Positions 26,568 to 34,302 of a DNA stretch of 64,000 nt are shown here, in pieces (positions within the stretch are counted from its first letter, which is position 1; the number at the start of each line of letters is the position of its first letter). The DNA comes from Rhizobium phaseoli. Its GTDB lineage: Bacteria > Pseudomonadota > Alphaproteobacteria > Rhizobiales > Rhizobiaceae. The stretch spans positions 62,001 to 126,000 of the forward strand of contig NZ_ML133578.1 of assembly GCF_003985125.1 (NCBI RefSeq), written 5' to 3'. Below the pieces are notes generated by a model. The model saw only the letters and a program-made list of their open reading frames with translations, had not been told where the DNA came from and made no database searches. The position numbers and the translations under genes were made by a program.

Positions 26568-26936
26568 ATGGTCGCTTCGAACAGTGCCGTGGTGCTCATC
26601 GTGGAGGATGAGCCGCTGATCCGGTTCAATATCCTCGATGTGCTGGAGGATGTGGGGCACGTGGCGCTGGAGGCGGCGAATGCCGATGAGGCATTGGTGG
26701 TGCTGAAGGGCCGGCAGGATGTCGATATCCTGTTCACCGACGTCAACATGGCCGGTTCGATGGACGGCATCCAGCTTGCCAAGCGGGTGAGGGCGATGCG
26801 GCCGAATATCGGCATCATCATCACCTCGGGCATGGTGCGGCTCGATCCGATGGCGCTGCCCGCCAACGCAGCCTTCCTGCCGAAACCATACATGCACGAT
26901 ACGCTGATCTCGACGATCGATTCCCTGATGGCGTGA
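26568..26936 (+). CDS. Single-domain response regulator (receiver)
   Basis: The 122-residue protein is a stand-alone CheY-like receiver: acidic pair in VLIVEDEPLIR, phospho-acceptor Asp in DILFTDVNM near residue 57, the Thr/Ser switch in IIITSGM, and the conserved Lys-Pro in FLPKPY. No output domain. ATG 26568 follows AAGGG; an in-frame TTG at 26562 is less likely. No kinase gene is adjacent. Such single receivers in rhizobia act in phosphorelays or on kinases. Confidence 0.9.
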   Translation: MVASNSAVVLIVEDEPLIRFNILDVLEDVGHVALEAANADEALVVLKGRQDVDILFTDVNMAGSMDGIQLAKRVRAMRPNIGIIITSGMVRLDPMALPANAAFLPKPYMHDTLISTIDSLMA

Positions 26937-26962
26937 GCGGATGGCCTGGCGACAAGACAGGG

Positions 26963-27004
26963 GCGCGCAGCCGCAAAACGGGGACAAGTTTTGCGGCTGC
27001 GCGC
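26963..27004. terminator. Strong hairpin between response regulator and cinS
   Basis: A perfect 17-bp stem (GCGCGCAGCCGCAAAAC with its complement) and 8-base loop lies between convergent genes ending at 26936 and 27057. On the minus strand the run of A in the stem gives a T-rich arm. It probably terminates both transcripts. Confidence 0.7.
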
Positions 27005-27056
27005 GAGGCGCCGGGAGACATGCTCCCCTTCAGGCGGGCGGAGGGGAACCGCGCCC

Positions 27057-27248
27057 TCAGCTGAAGCTGCTCTTCAGCGCCTCGTTCTCGTGCTGGGCCT
27101 TCTTCTCGTAGATCGTAAACAGCGCCATCGAGAGCAGATAGGAGAGGAAGGGATCTCCTATCTGCGTGGCGATGTCGCGGGATGCGAGCACGTGGCGCTC
27201 GAGCGCGCTGATATCTTTCTGCGTTGTGGTTTCAGCGAGGCGGTTCAT
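27057..27248 (-). CDS. cinS: CinS, small coregulator protein of the Cin quorum-sensing locus
   Basis: A 63-residue, mostly helical protein (MNRLAETTTQKDISALERHV, then DPFLSYLLSMALFTIYEKKA) encoded directly after cinI with an ATGA overlap, so translation is coupled. In R. leguminosarum, cinS is the small gene co-transcribed with cinI that links Cin signalling to rhiR/raiR expression and surface traits by relieving PraR repression. The identification rests on position, size and composition. Confidence 0.85.
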   Translation of the reverse strand: MNRLAETTTQKDISALERHVLASRDIATQIGDPFLSYLLSMALFTIYEKKAQHENEALKSSFS

Positions 27249-27910
27249 GCTGCCATCTCCAGGAATTGCGTCACGACCGAGCGGGTCGGAACGTGTCTGA
27301 CATAAAGGGGTAGGGTCAGGCCGAGGGCGGCGCGCATCCTGCGCAGCACGCGATCCGACACTTCGAAGGCGCCGCAGCAGACGGGGTACTTGCCATAGCC
27401 GTCTGCGCGGCCGAGTTCTTCCACTTCGGCGCCTGCGCGCTTGTAGACGCGCTTGAGATAGGGTTCGTAGTTGGAAATCATCGTATGGATGCCGTGGTCG
27501 AGCGCGCATTCGCACAGCGCGAGCAGCATCATCGAAAAGGCGCGGCCGGCATCGATATTGGGGAAATCCTTGGCGATCGCCGCTTCGTCGATGCACATGC
27601 GCGTGCCCTCCCAGATGCCTGGTGCGACGAGATCGGCGGCAGCGGGAAACGTCTCGCGGAAGACGTCGTAGAGAAGGGTCGGGCCGGTCGTCGGCATCAG
27701 GCGCATGCCGCCATAAAGGCGCGTGCGGCTGTCGTTGCACCAGACGAGATAGGCCGGGGCGAGCGCATCATAGCTGTCGCGTTCGTAGGGGCCGATGACG
27801 GGAACGTCCCAGCCGAGCGTGTCGGCGAAGACCTTCTTGCGCAGGCGGAACATCTGATCGAGTACGGCAGCGTATTTCTGATACTCATGTGCCTGAATGA
27901 TAACGAACAT
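27245..27910 (-). CDS. cinI: Acyl-homoserine-lactone synthase CinI
   Basis: The 221-residue LuxI-family enzyme has the conserved N-terminal Arg-x-x-x-Phe pattern (LRKKVFADTLGW), the acidic EGTRMCID block with the catalytic Arg/Glu, and a C-terminal acyl-chain-binding half. It makes the long-chain AHL (in R. leguminosarum, 3-hydroxy-C14:1-HSL) from SAM and an acyl-ACP. GGAGGG precedes the ATG. Upstream are two copies of CAGATGGG, a possible CinR target, and then cinR on the same strand. The order cinR-cinI-cinS matches the known locus. Confidence 0.92.
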   Translation of the reverse strand: MFVIIQAHEYQKYAAVLDQMFRLRKKVFADTLGWDVPVIGPYERDSYDALAPAYLVWCNDSRTRLYGGMRLMPTTGPTLLYDVFRETFPAAADLVAPGIWEGTRMCIDEAAIAKDFPNIDAGRAFSMMLLALCECALDHGIHTMISNYEPYLKRVYKRAGAEVEELGRADGYGKYPVCCGAFEVSDRVLRRMRAALGLTLPLYVRHVPTRSVVTQFLEMAA

Positions 27911-27978
27911 TTTGCCCTCCAGCGTTTGCAGTTCGTGGAGAGCAGAATGGTTCAGGCAGGCCGCGTCGGAAATTCCCT

Positions 27979-28000
27979 CAGATGGGCCCCCACAGATGGG
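27979..28000. promoter_or_regulatory. Repeated CAGATGGG upstream of cinI
   Basis: CAGATGGG occurs at 27979-27986 and 27993-28000, 69 to 90 bases upstream of the cinI start. The paired arrangement suggests a binding site for CinR or another activator. Inference only. Confidence 0.4.
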
Positions 28001-28047
28001 GGGATTAGCCCAAAAGTATGAGGATTGGGGTTATGCCCTGCACACAC

Positions 28048-28083
28048 CAAGGCGCTGAAGCGCGGCAACGCTTCAGCGCCTTG
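28048..28083. terminator. Hairpin between cinR and cinI
   Basis: A perfect 15-bp stem (CAAGGCGCTGAAGCG and complement) with loop CGGCAA lies 50 bases after the cinR stop. There is no T-run, so it may be a factor-dependent terminator or an mRNA-stabilising element that separates cinR from cinI transcription. Confidence 0.5.
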
Positions 28084-28132
28084 AATCTGGCTTGCGAAAC
28101 AGGGTCGTGGATCGAAGAAAACGAAAAATGCT

Positions 28133-28864
28133 CTATGGATTGATGATGCGCAGCTGCACCGCCCGCGAGGCGGCGGCCGAAATCGTGGCGCAGCCGAGTT
28201 TGAAGCGGGCAGTCTTCAGATAGTCGCGGGTGGTGTGCTCGGAAATTCCCAGGATCACCGAGATATCCTTGTAATCCTTGCCGAGTGCGGTCCAGTGCAG
28301 GCACTCGATCTCGCGCGGCGACAAGGCCGGCACCGGATCGTTTTCGCCGTACAGTTCGTAGACGGCCTTCTGATGGATCAGATGGGCGATCTCGATCCAT
28401 TCGTTGCGGCAGCGCCGCACGAGTTCGGCCCAGTCGTCGGCCGGGATGCGGGCGTTCATCGACAGCAGCGCCCGGCGCTGCGCCTTGTCGGCAACGGGAA
28501 TGGAGTAGCCGTTGCCGCCGATGCCGTGCTTCTGGGCGTCGACCAGCATGGCATAGGCCTCCGGCGTCGGCTCGACTTCGCTCCAGTCGAAGGGCAGCTG
28601 GCGTTCGAAGCCCTGCTTGACGATCGGATCGACCTTCACATAGCTGTTCAGAAGATAGCGGGAGACCCAGGCATCGGGATAGGTGGTGCGAACGAAGGGC
28701 GAATCGATCTTGCTCGCGATCGTCTGGGCGAGATGGTAGGTGACGAAATCGAGGCCATATTCCGCCTGGAGAATACGAATGGCCGCATCCACATTGGGCG
28801 CAGCCTTGATCTGTTCGAAAGCGGGTTCGAACTTGTCGCTGTAAGCATTCTCAATCATTTCCAT
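28133..28864 (-). CDS. cinR: LuxR-type quorum-sensing regulator CinR
   Basis: About 243 residues: an N-terminal autoinducer-binding domain with the Trp/Tyr/Asp/Gly pattern of the family (TYPDAWVSRYLLNSYVKVDPI, FDWSEVEP, GNGYSIPV) and a C-terminal GerE HTH (LSPREIECLHWTALGKDYKDISVILGISEHTTRDYLKTA, in which the E-L-W-A and K-x-x-x-I-A pattern is kept with small changes). It is transcribed toward cinI. In R. leguminosarum CinR activates cinI in response to the CinI signal. ATG 28864 precedes the conserved MIENAYSDKF start; the frame is open to 28966. Confidence 0.92.
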   Translation of the reverse strand: MEMIENAYSDKFEPAFEQIKAAPNVDAAIRILQAEYGLDFVTYHLAQTIASKIDSPFVRTTYPDAWVSRYLLNSYVKVDPIVKQGFERQLPFDWSEVEPTPEAYAMLVDAQKHGIGGNGYSIPVADKAQRRALLSMNARIPADDWAELVRRCRNEWIEIAHLIHQKAVYELYGENDPVPALSPREIECLHWTALGKDYKDISVILGISEHTTRDYLKTARFKLGCATISAAASRAVQLRIINP

Positions 28865-28979
28865 CGTCCCAATTCGCTCAATCCTACCGTGAGGACCGTC
28901 TAAAATACAAGGCATCCCCACATATGCGGGAGTGACAATCCGGGCACCACCTGCTAGCGCCTTCATGAGGAGACCTCAT

Positions 28980-29174
28980 ATGGACAGCAAGAGACCATTC
29001 GAGATTGCCGAATGCCAACAGGCCGCCAACGGCCTCAAATCCAGCTGGCAGGACATGGCAGGTTCCGAAGCGTTGATCCGCGCCCTCGTTGCCGAACGCA
29101 ACGGCGACAGCCCGCTGGCGCTGTTCTGGACCGAGGTCCATCGGGCGCTTTGCCAGGAACACAAGGTTTTCTGA
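28980..29174 (+). CDS. Small conserved hypothetical protein
   Basis: A 64-residue helical protein (ECQQAANGLKSSWQDMAGSE, LFWTEVHRALCQEHKVF) with a GAGGAG ribosome-binding site before ATG 28980. Divergent from cinR with about 115 bases between starts. No known domain; small soluble proteins of this type are common in rhizobia. Confidence 0.65.
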   Translation: MDSKRPFEIAECQQAANGLKSSWQDMAGSEALIRALVAERNGDSPLALFWTEVHRALCQEHKVF

Positions 29175-29469
29175 CAGGTCTGCCCCGGCGGACGATTTCC
29201 GTCTTTTTCCTGAGTATGAACAGCATCGCCTGGCATCGAACCCGGCCCCCCGGCGAAATGAAATCCGCGCTCCGCCCACGAGCCGGTTTCATGTCCAACC
29301 GTTTCCGATTTTGCAAAGAGGGTGTCGAGCGACAATGTCGCCGGCGGGGAGGGGGATAGCCCTTATCCCCGTCTTTGTGCCAATATGCTTGATGAAGCGT
29401 TTAGAGCCGGAACAGTCGGCGGTCGGGGAGGCGGCTGCACTGTGCCATTACGGGCATTCTCTCTCCCCG

Positions 29470-29800
29470 CCCTCATCCTGAGGTGCCCCGCAGGGGCCTC
29501 GAAGGATGAGGGTCGGCCACCGGTATCTCCTCGGCACTGGATGCGGCTGGAAACGCCGAGCCACCCGCCCCCGTCCTTCGAGGCTCCGGCCTGCGGCCTA
29601 CGCACCTCAGGATGAGGGCTGATCGGTGTGCCGTGTGGCTGGTGGGCTGATCGGTCTCTTCGCCCTCATCCTCGCCACCGCGACCTGCCATGCATCCGGA
29701 CTGAGTCATCGGCCTGCCGCTCCGCCTCCCGTTGAAGCGGGCCGCGCCCTCTCTCCGCCCTCATCCTGAGGTGCCCCGCAGGGGCCTCGAAGGACGAGGG
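29470..29800. repeat. RIME-like palindromic repeats (three units)
   Basis: Units at 29470-29512, 29572-29618 and 29758-29800 share CCTCATCCTGAGG, a GC-rich loop and a mirrored CCTTCGAGG/ATGAGGG. The middle unit is inverted relative to the other two. They fill a 640-base gene-free stretch (29175-29813) and match the Rhizobium intergenic mosaic element type. Confidence 0.75.
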
Positions 29801-29813
29801 TCGGCCACCCCGC

Positions 29814-30110
29814 TCACTCAGCCCTGACCGGTCCTCGTTTCGACAGTTCCGGCAAGGCCTCGTAATCCAAGGCGATCAACGCCTCCTTCTTGCGGCGCGA
29901 CCAGCCCTTGATCTGCCGCTCGCGGGCAATGGCGTCGATGATGCGGTCATAGGTTTCGGTAAAGACGAGTTCGACGGGGAGGCGCTTGGCGGTGTAGCCG
30001 TCATAGGTTCCGGCATTGTGCTCCCAGACACGCGCCTCGATCTCCTGCTTGGTGAGGCCGGTATAGTATGAGCCGTCGCTGCAGCGGAGGATATAGACGG
30101 TGACTTCCAT
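29814..30110 (-). CDS. GIY-YIG domain protein (UPF0213 family)
   Basis: A 98-residue single GIY-YIG nuclease-like domain: VYILRCSDGSYYTGLT supplies the two-strand GIY-YIG motif, RVWEHNAG the conserved Arg/His, and ELVFTETYD with ARERQIKGW the Glu region. UPF0213 (YhbQ-like) proteins have this fold; nuclease activity has been proposed for few. The gene is flanked on both sides by RIME-like repeats. Confidence 0.9.
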   Translation of the reverse strand: MEVTVYILRCSDGSYYTGLTKQEIEARVWEHNAGTYDGYTAKRLPVELVFTETYDRIIDAIARERQIKGWSRRKKEALIALDYEALPELSKRGPVRAE

Positions 30111-30204
30111 GGCGGCAGGCTAGCATGGCGGGTGAACGGCCAGCAATCGGGCGGCGTTGGATCGCCCAGCCACCCACCGGTCTTGGGCCTGCGGTGGCCG
30201 ACCT

Positions 30205-30251
30205 CGTCCTTCGAGGCTCCGGCCTTCGGCCTGCGCACCTCAGGATGAGGG
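30205..30251. repeat. RIME-like palindromic repeat
   Basis: A fourth copy of the CCTTCGAGGCTCC / CCTCAGGATGAGGG element, nearly identical to the unit at 29572. Confidence 0.7.
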
Positions 30252-30304
30252 CTGATCGGAGTGCTGCCCGGCAGGTGAGCTGATCGTTAAGCCGCGCGGC
30301 CGCC

Positions 30305-30544
30305 TCAACCGACCTTTGTCGTCGGATTGATCCAGTCCTGGCTCGGCAGTTCCGGCCGTGGCGGCTTCGGGCGGAATTTTACCAGCACCTCGCGGCCGTC
30401 GACCGAGGCCTGCGTGCGCTCCAGGGCATCACGCTCGGCGACCGCCTGGCGCCAATGTTCGTCGTCGCGGCCGTCAGGGCGGCCCTGCTTTTCCCAGATT
30501 GCGTAGGCTCGCTTGCTGATCCAATCGTGGCGTCTGTCGCTCAT
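30305..30544 (-). CDS. DUF2934 protein
   Basis: A 79-residue protein whose first 40 residues (DWISKRAYAIWEKQGRPDGRDDEHWRQAVAE) are the DUF2934 motif, a short helix pair common in rhizobia and of unknown function. The C-terminal half is Pro-rich. It follows the gene at 30571 on the same strand and may share its transcript. Confidence 0.85.
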   Translation of the reverse strand: MSDRRHDWISKRAYAIWEKQGRPDGRDDEHWRQAVAERDALERTQASVDGREVLVKFRPKPPRPELPSQDWINPTTKVG

Positions 30545-30570
30545 TTGTCCGTTCCGTTGGTGAAAAGGCG

Positions 30571-30777
30571 TTATTCGGCAATTCTGTCCGGCGGCACAGG
30601 CGCGCGGCGCTTGGCTGCCATCAGCAAGTCGAGTTCGATCGAGGAGGGCCCGAAACGGGTGAACAGGCTTTCGGCCTGCTCGCTGCGCAGGCCATATTTG
30701 GAGGCGAATTCGTCAAGACTATATGGACGGCCACGCAGAACCCTGGTCCGCCGCTCCGGTTCACGGATTTGCGTCAT
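30571..30777 (-). CDS. Small conserved hypothetical protein
   Basis: A 68-residue protein with RGRPYSLDEFASKYGLRSEQAESLF, a helix-turn-helix-like stretch similar to that in DUF3606-type rhizobial small proteins, then an unstructured basic tail. ATG 30777 is chosen; the frame is open to 30816. Probably one unit with the DUF2934 gene downstream. Confidence 0.6.
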   Translation of the reverse strand: MTQIREPERRTRVLRGRPYSLDEFASKYGLRSEQAESLFTRFGPSSIELDLLMAAKRRAPVPPDRIAE

Positions 30778-31127
30778 TGGTGGTAACCCCATCTGCTTTT
30801 TGCAAAGTGAGAACAAAACAGATTACAGCCGCAAAAGTTCCGTGATTTTTCACGGTTTTTCCGGCCTTTTGCCCAAGTGCGATGCGACCGGCATGGATTT
30901 TCAAGAACTGCGTGTGATGAGAAAATTTCGCCTAAAACATGCAGGAATTTCATGCTCTTAAGCAAATGGCTTCCGTTCCGGCGGAGAAATGGGCTTTATC
31001 CCTCGCGTGTTACTCTATAGAATCAATCGTGTTATTCGGTCTGCGAGGGGCAAAAAGCTGCGTTCCCCGCGTCGATGCCGACCGATCCAGGAGGACTTTG
31101 GCTTCAATCCATCAAGAGGAGACAGAC

Positions 31128-31511
31128 ATGATGAATGCCCTGCCGCCACTTCATAACGGCCACGCGCCGTTTACCCTCCAGCAGCTGTTTCGCGAGGCAC
31201 TTTACGCCTTCGAGGAATGGGACAGTGAATTGACCGAACCGATCGTGACCCACGAAGGCCGGGTCATCCCGATCAGCTTCGTTTTCGAAGCCATGCGCGA
31301 ATGCACCGACATCGTGCCGATGAATATCGTCGGCGCCGTCACCGAGCGGCTGACCAAGCCGTGGGAAGGCGAAGGTCCGCTCGACCAGATGACCTTCTCG
31401 ACGGCGGCACGCGTCATGCGCGTGCTGGTGCGCAAACGTCTTCTCGCCAACGGCACGGCGGATCTCGTCGCCGTTTCCTCGCATTTGGCCGAAGACCAGA
31501 GCCGTGACTGA
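31128..31511 (+). CDS. Conserved hypothetical protein (127 residues)
   Basis: A soluble, mostly helical protein (FTLQQLFREALYAFEEWDSE, VIPISFVFEAMRECTDIVP, RVMRVLVRKRLL). AAGAGGAG precedes ATG 31128, so the longer open frame from 30939 is not used. No domain is recognised. A terminator follows directly, so it is a single-gene unit. Confidence 0.7.
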   Translation: MMNALPPLHNGHAPFTLQQLFREALYAFEEWDSELTEPIVTHEGRVIPISFVFEAMRECTDIVPMNIVGAVTERLTKPWEGEGPLDQMTFSTAARVMRVLVRKRLLANGTADLVAVSSHLAEDQSRD

Positions 31512-31517
31512 CAGGAG

Positions 31518-31552
31518 AAGGATCGCGGCGCTTTAGGGCTGCGATCCTTTTC
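31518..31552 (+). terminator. Rho-independent terminator
   Basis: AAGGATCGC pairs with GCGATCCTT (31518-31526 with 31541-31549) and is followed by TTTTC, seven bases after the stop codon of the gene at 31128. Confidence 0.75.
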
Positions 31553-31727
31553 TGTTTCGGCGGAACCTCCCTTATTCCCAGCCGTTTCTTTCCATGTTTC
31601 CAATTCGCACCGGATTGGGAATTATTCAGTCATTCAGCGCGTTACAGCGTTCTCCGCGCCGTTTGCGCGCAGGCGCTGGAATGCGCAGACACAGCCCGTA
31701 GCATGATGACGGGCGAGGAATAGCACC

Positions 31728-32141
31728 ATGCTGAAATCCATCGTTCAAGAAATCATCGGCACACCGCGGCGTGAGCCGGAACTTCCGCAATCGCTCGAAC
31801 AGTTTCGCGACAGCAAGCGGGTGCTGATCATCTTCGCCGATGCGCAGGACGATCGCGCGGTGATCCAAGACGAATGGTTGCGCAACGCCCATATGCGTCT
31901 CATTGAGGAAGATGTCGAAGTGTTCATCATCGCCGGCGGCGGCGCCTTCTCGCTGTTCGACGACGACTGGGATCTTGATGCCGACGATGTCAGAGAGCGG
32001 CTGCAGGGACCGCCGTCGGGCGAGTTCGGGCTGATCCTGATCGGCCGCGACGGGACGGTGAAGCTGCGCTCCAGCGAACCGCGCACCGCGGAGGAGATTT
32101 TCGAGGCCCTGGACAGCCTGCCGAAGACGACGCCCTGGTGA
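31728..32141 (+). CDS. DUF4174 protein
   Basis: A 137-residue protein of the DUF4174 type: SKRVLIIFADAQDDRAVIQDEWL, then VFIIAGGG and EFGLILIGRDGTVKLRS, a thioredoxin-like alpha/beta fold without the CxxC motif. Cytoplasmic or periplasmic without signal peptide; function unknown. It is convergent with the GntR regulator at 32184. Confidence 0.85.
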   Translation: MLKSIVQEIIGTPRREPELPQSLEQFRDSKRVLIIFADAQDDRAVIQDEWLRNAHMRLIEEDVEVFIIAGGGAFSLFDDDWDLDADDVRERLQGPPSGEFGLILIGRDGTVKLRSSEPRTAEEIFEALDSLPKTTPW

Positions 32142-32183
32142 CTGCGACCCGGCGTGGCAAAGGCAGCCGCGCCGGCGCTCCCG

Positions 32184-32894
32184 TCAGAGTTCGAAGGCTT
32201 CCTTGAGACCGAGGCTCTTGCGTTCACGCAGATCGAGATCGGCCTCGATATGGGCGATGTGATGCAGCATCAGCTGGCAGGCGCGGTCGAGTTCGTCGTT
32301 CTCGATCGCCGCGATGATATCGCCATGTTCGGAATGGCCGCAGCTTGAGGCGGTCGACTGGCCGTAGAGCGCGATCACCAGCGACGAGCGGGCGACGAGC
32401 TCCTCCATGAAGCGCTGCATGATCGCATTGCCGGAGATTTCCGCCAACATCAGATGGAAATCGCCCGACGCCTTGATCTCGGCGCGCCGCGCCGTCTGGC
32501 CGCGCTCGCTCATCAGCCGGCCTTCCTCGAGCAGCAGCTGTCTCAACTGGGCGATGTCGCCGGGCGTGATCCGCGCTGCTGCCTCGCGCAATATGCCCGG
32601 CTCGACCAGGCGGCGGGCGGCGAAGATCTGGCGGGCCTCGTCGGGGGAGGGATAGGCGACGAAGGCGCCGCGGTTCTTCTCGACGCTGACGAGACCTTCA
32701 TAGGAGAGCGCCTGCAGCGCCGCGCGGGCAAGCGTGCGACTGACGTTGAACAGGTTGCCGACATCGCTCTCGGAAAGCTTGGTGCCGGGAGAAAGCCTGC
32801 GCTCGACGATCGCTTCGCGAATGGCGTCGCGGATCTGCTGCGCGCCGGTTTCGGCGGAGTCTTCGGCTTGCGCAGCCTTGGCGGCGGATTTCAT
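32184..32894 (-). CDS. GntR-family regulator with FCD ligand domain
   Basis: The 236-residue protein has an N-terminal winged HTH (QQIRDAIREAIVERRLSPG, LSESDVGNLFNVSRTLARAALQAL) and a C-terminal FCD domain with metal-ligand His/Asp positions (GDFHLMLAEISGN, CGHSEHGDIIAAI). It is divergent from the ABC transporter operon at 33160 and most likely represses it until a carboxylic or amine ligand binds. ATTGTATACGAT near 32980 in the shared promoter has the TTGTATAC-like shape of FCD operators. Start 32894 follows AGGGAACA; the frame is open to 32921. Confidence 0.88.
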   Translation of the reverse strand: MKSAAKAAQAEDSAETGAQQIRDAIREAIVERRLSPGTKLSESDVGNLFNVSRTLARAALQALSYEGLVSVEKNRGAFVAYPSPDEARQIFAARRLVEPGILREAAARITPGDIAQLRQLLLEEGRLMSERGQTARRAEIKASGDFHLMLAEISGNAIMQRFMEELVARSSLVIALYGQSTASSCGHSEHGDIIAAIENDELDRACQLMLHHIAHIEADLDLRERKSLGLKEAFEL

Positions 32895-33159
32895 GAAATT
32901 CTGTTCCCTGATGACGGGCAAACCATATCCGGCTTCGCGGCAAAAGTTAAACGGAATTTGTGGCCGAAGCGGCAGCTAAATTGTATACGATTTTTTGCGT
33001 AAATTGCAGACAATAGCCTAAATCATGTGCAGACGATGCCATGCTCATAATTTGCTCTTGCACGCTCCTTCTGGCCAAATTCATTTATTTACAATGGTTT
33101 GAGCTGCTGAAATCGGATTGGCACGGCAGATGCATCATCTTCTTCGAACAGGGGAAGGC

Positions 33160-34251
33160 ATGATGTCGAAAGCGGCAGAGATCGATATAGTATCCGTTTC
33201 GAAGGTCTATGGGGCGACGACGGCCGTCCATGGGATCAGCCTGAAGATTCCGGCCGGCTCCTATTGCTGCTTCCTCGGTCCGTCGGGCTGCGGCAAGACC
33301 TCGACGCTGCGCATGATCGCCGGCCACGAGAGCATTTCGTCCGGCGATATCCGGCTCGGCAATACCGTCGTCACCGATTTTCCGCCGGCCAAACGCGGCA
33401 CGGCGATGATGTTTCAGTCCTATGCGCTGTTTCCGCATCTCGACCTCATCGACAATGTCGCCTTCAGCCTGAAGATGAAGGGCGTCGACAAGGCCGAGCG
33501 GCGGGCCAAGGCGCTCGAGATGCTGAAGCTGATGCAGATGGAGCCCTATGCCAACAGGCGGCCGGCCCAGCTTTCCGGCGGCCAGCAGCAGCGTGTGGCG
33601 CTGGCGCGTGCGCTGATCACCGATCCGGAGGCGCTGCTGCTCGACGAGCCGCTGTCGGCGCTCGATCCGTTCCTGAAGATCCGCATGCGCGCCGAACTCA
33701 AGAAGCTGCAGAAGTCGCTCGGCATCACCTTCGTGCACGTCACCCACAGCCAGGAAGAGGCGATGGCGCTGGCCGACATCATGGTCATCATGAATGACGG
33801 CCGGATCGAGCAGGCGGCGGCCCCGCGCGAGGTCTTCGAGAAGCCGGCGACTGCCTTCGTCGCCCGCTTCATGGGCGATCACAATGTGCTCAGCGGCCGG
33901 GTGACGTCGAGTGGCAACGGCGTGCTCGTCATGACCGTGCCGGAGGGGCAGAGCTTTTCCGTGCGCGGCGCGGGCAGGGCAGTCGGCGAAGCTGTCGATA
34001 TCGGCATTCGCACCGACCGCGTGCGCCTGCAGGTGGCGAGCGAATGGACGCTCGGCTTCAACGGCATCGTCTCCAACGTCGAATATCGCGGCTCCTCCGT
34101 GAAGATCACCGTGCTCGGCGCCGGCAGCGACGACTTCACCGTCATATCAGACGACAGCGACTATTTCGCCCGCCCGGTGGCCGTCGGCGAGGCGGTCTCG
34201 CTCAGCTGGGAACTCGATGACGCCGTGCTTCTCGGCCGCTCTTCCGCATGA
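33160..34251 (+). CDS. ABC transporter ATPase, spermidine/putrescine (PotA) type
   Basis: About 363 residues: Walker A GPSGCGKT, Q-loop FQSYALFPHL, signature LSGGQQQRVALARAL, Walker B LLLDEPLSALD, H-loop VTHSQEEAMAL, and a C-terminal TOBE domain. Cytoplasmic ATP-hydrolysing subunit. It leads an operon with binding protein (34303), two permeases (35943, 36850), racemase and flavin reductase. ATG 33160 or 33163 after GGGGAAGG. Confidence 0.92.
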   Translation: MMSKAAEIDIVSVSKVYGATTAVHGISLKIPAGSYCCFLGPSGCGKTSTLRMIAGHESISSGDIRLGNTVVTDFPPAKRGTAMMFQSYALFPHLDLIDNVAFSLKMKGVDKAERRAKALEMLKLMQMEPYANRRPAQLSGGQQQRVALARALITDPEALLLDEPLSALDPFLKIRMRAELKKLQKSLGITFVHVTHSQEEAMALADIMVIMNDGRIEQAAAPREVFEKPATAFVARFMGDHNVLSGRVTSSGNGVLVMTVPEGQSFSVRGAGRAVGEAVDIGIRTDRVRLQVASEWTLGFNGIVSNVEYRGSSVKITVLGAGSDDFTVISDDSDYFARPVAVGEAVSLSWELDDAVLLGRSSA

Positions 34252-34302
34252 ACCATCACCATCAACAACCAGCCTTCCGCATCAACAAAAAGGGGAACTG
34301 AC

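Noticed and set aside
27057..27740. A 227-codon minus-strand frame over the cinI region
   Set aside because: Only its last 63 codons (cinS) are real; the rest is an Arg/Pro-rich shadow of cinI.
29470..30251. CRISPR-like array
   Set aside because: The repeats are palindromic, alternate in orientation and have irregular spacing, as in RIME elements; there are no cas genes.
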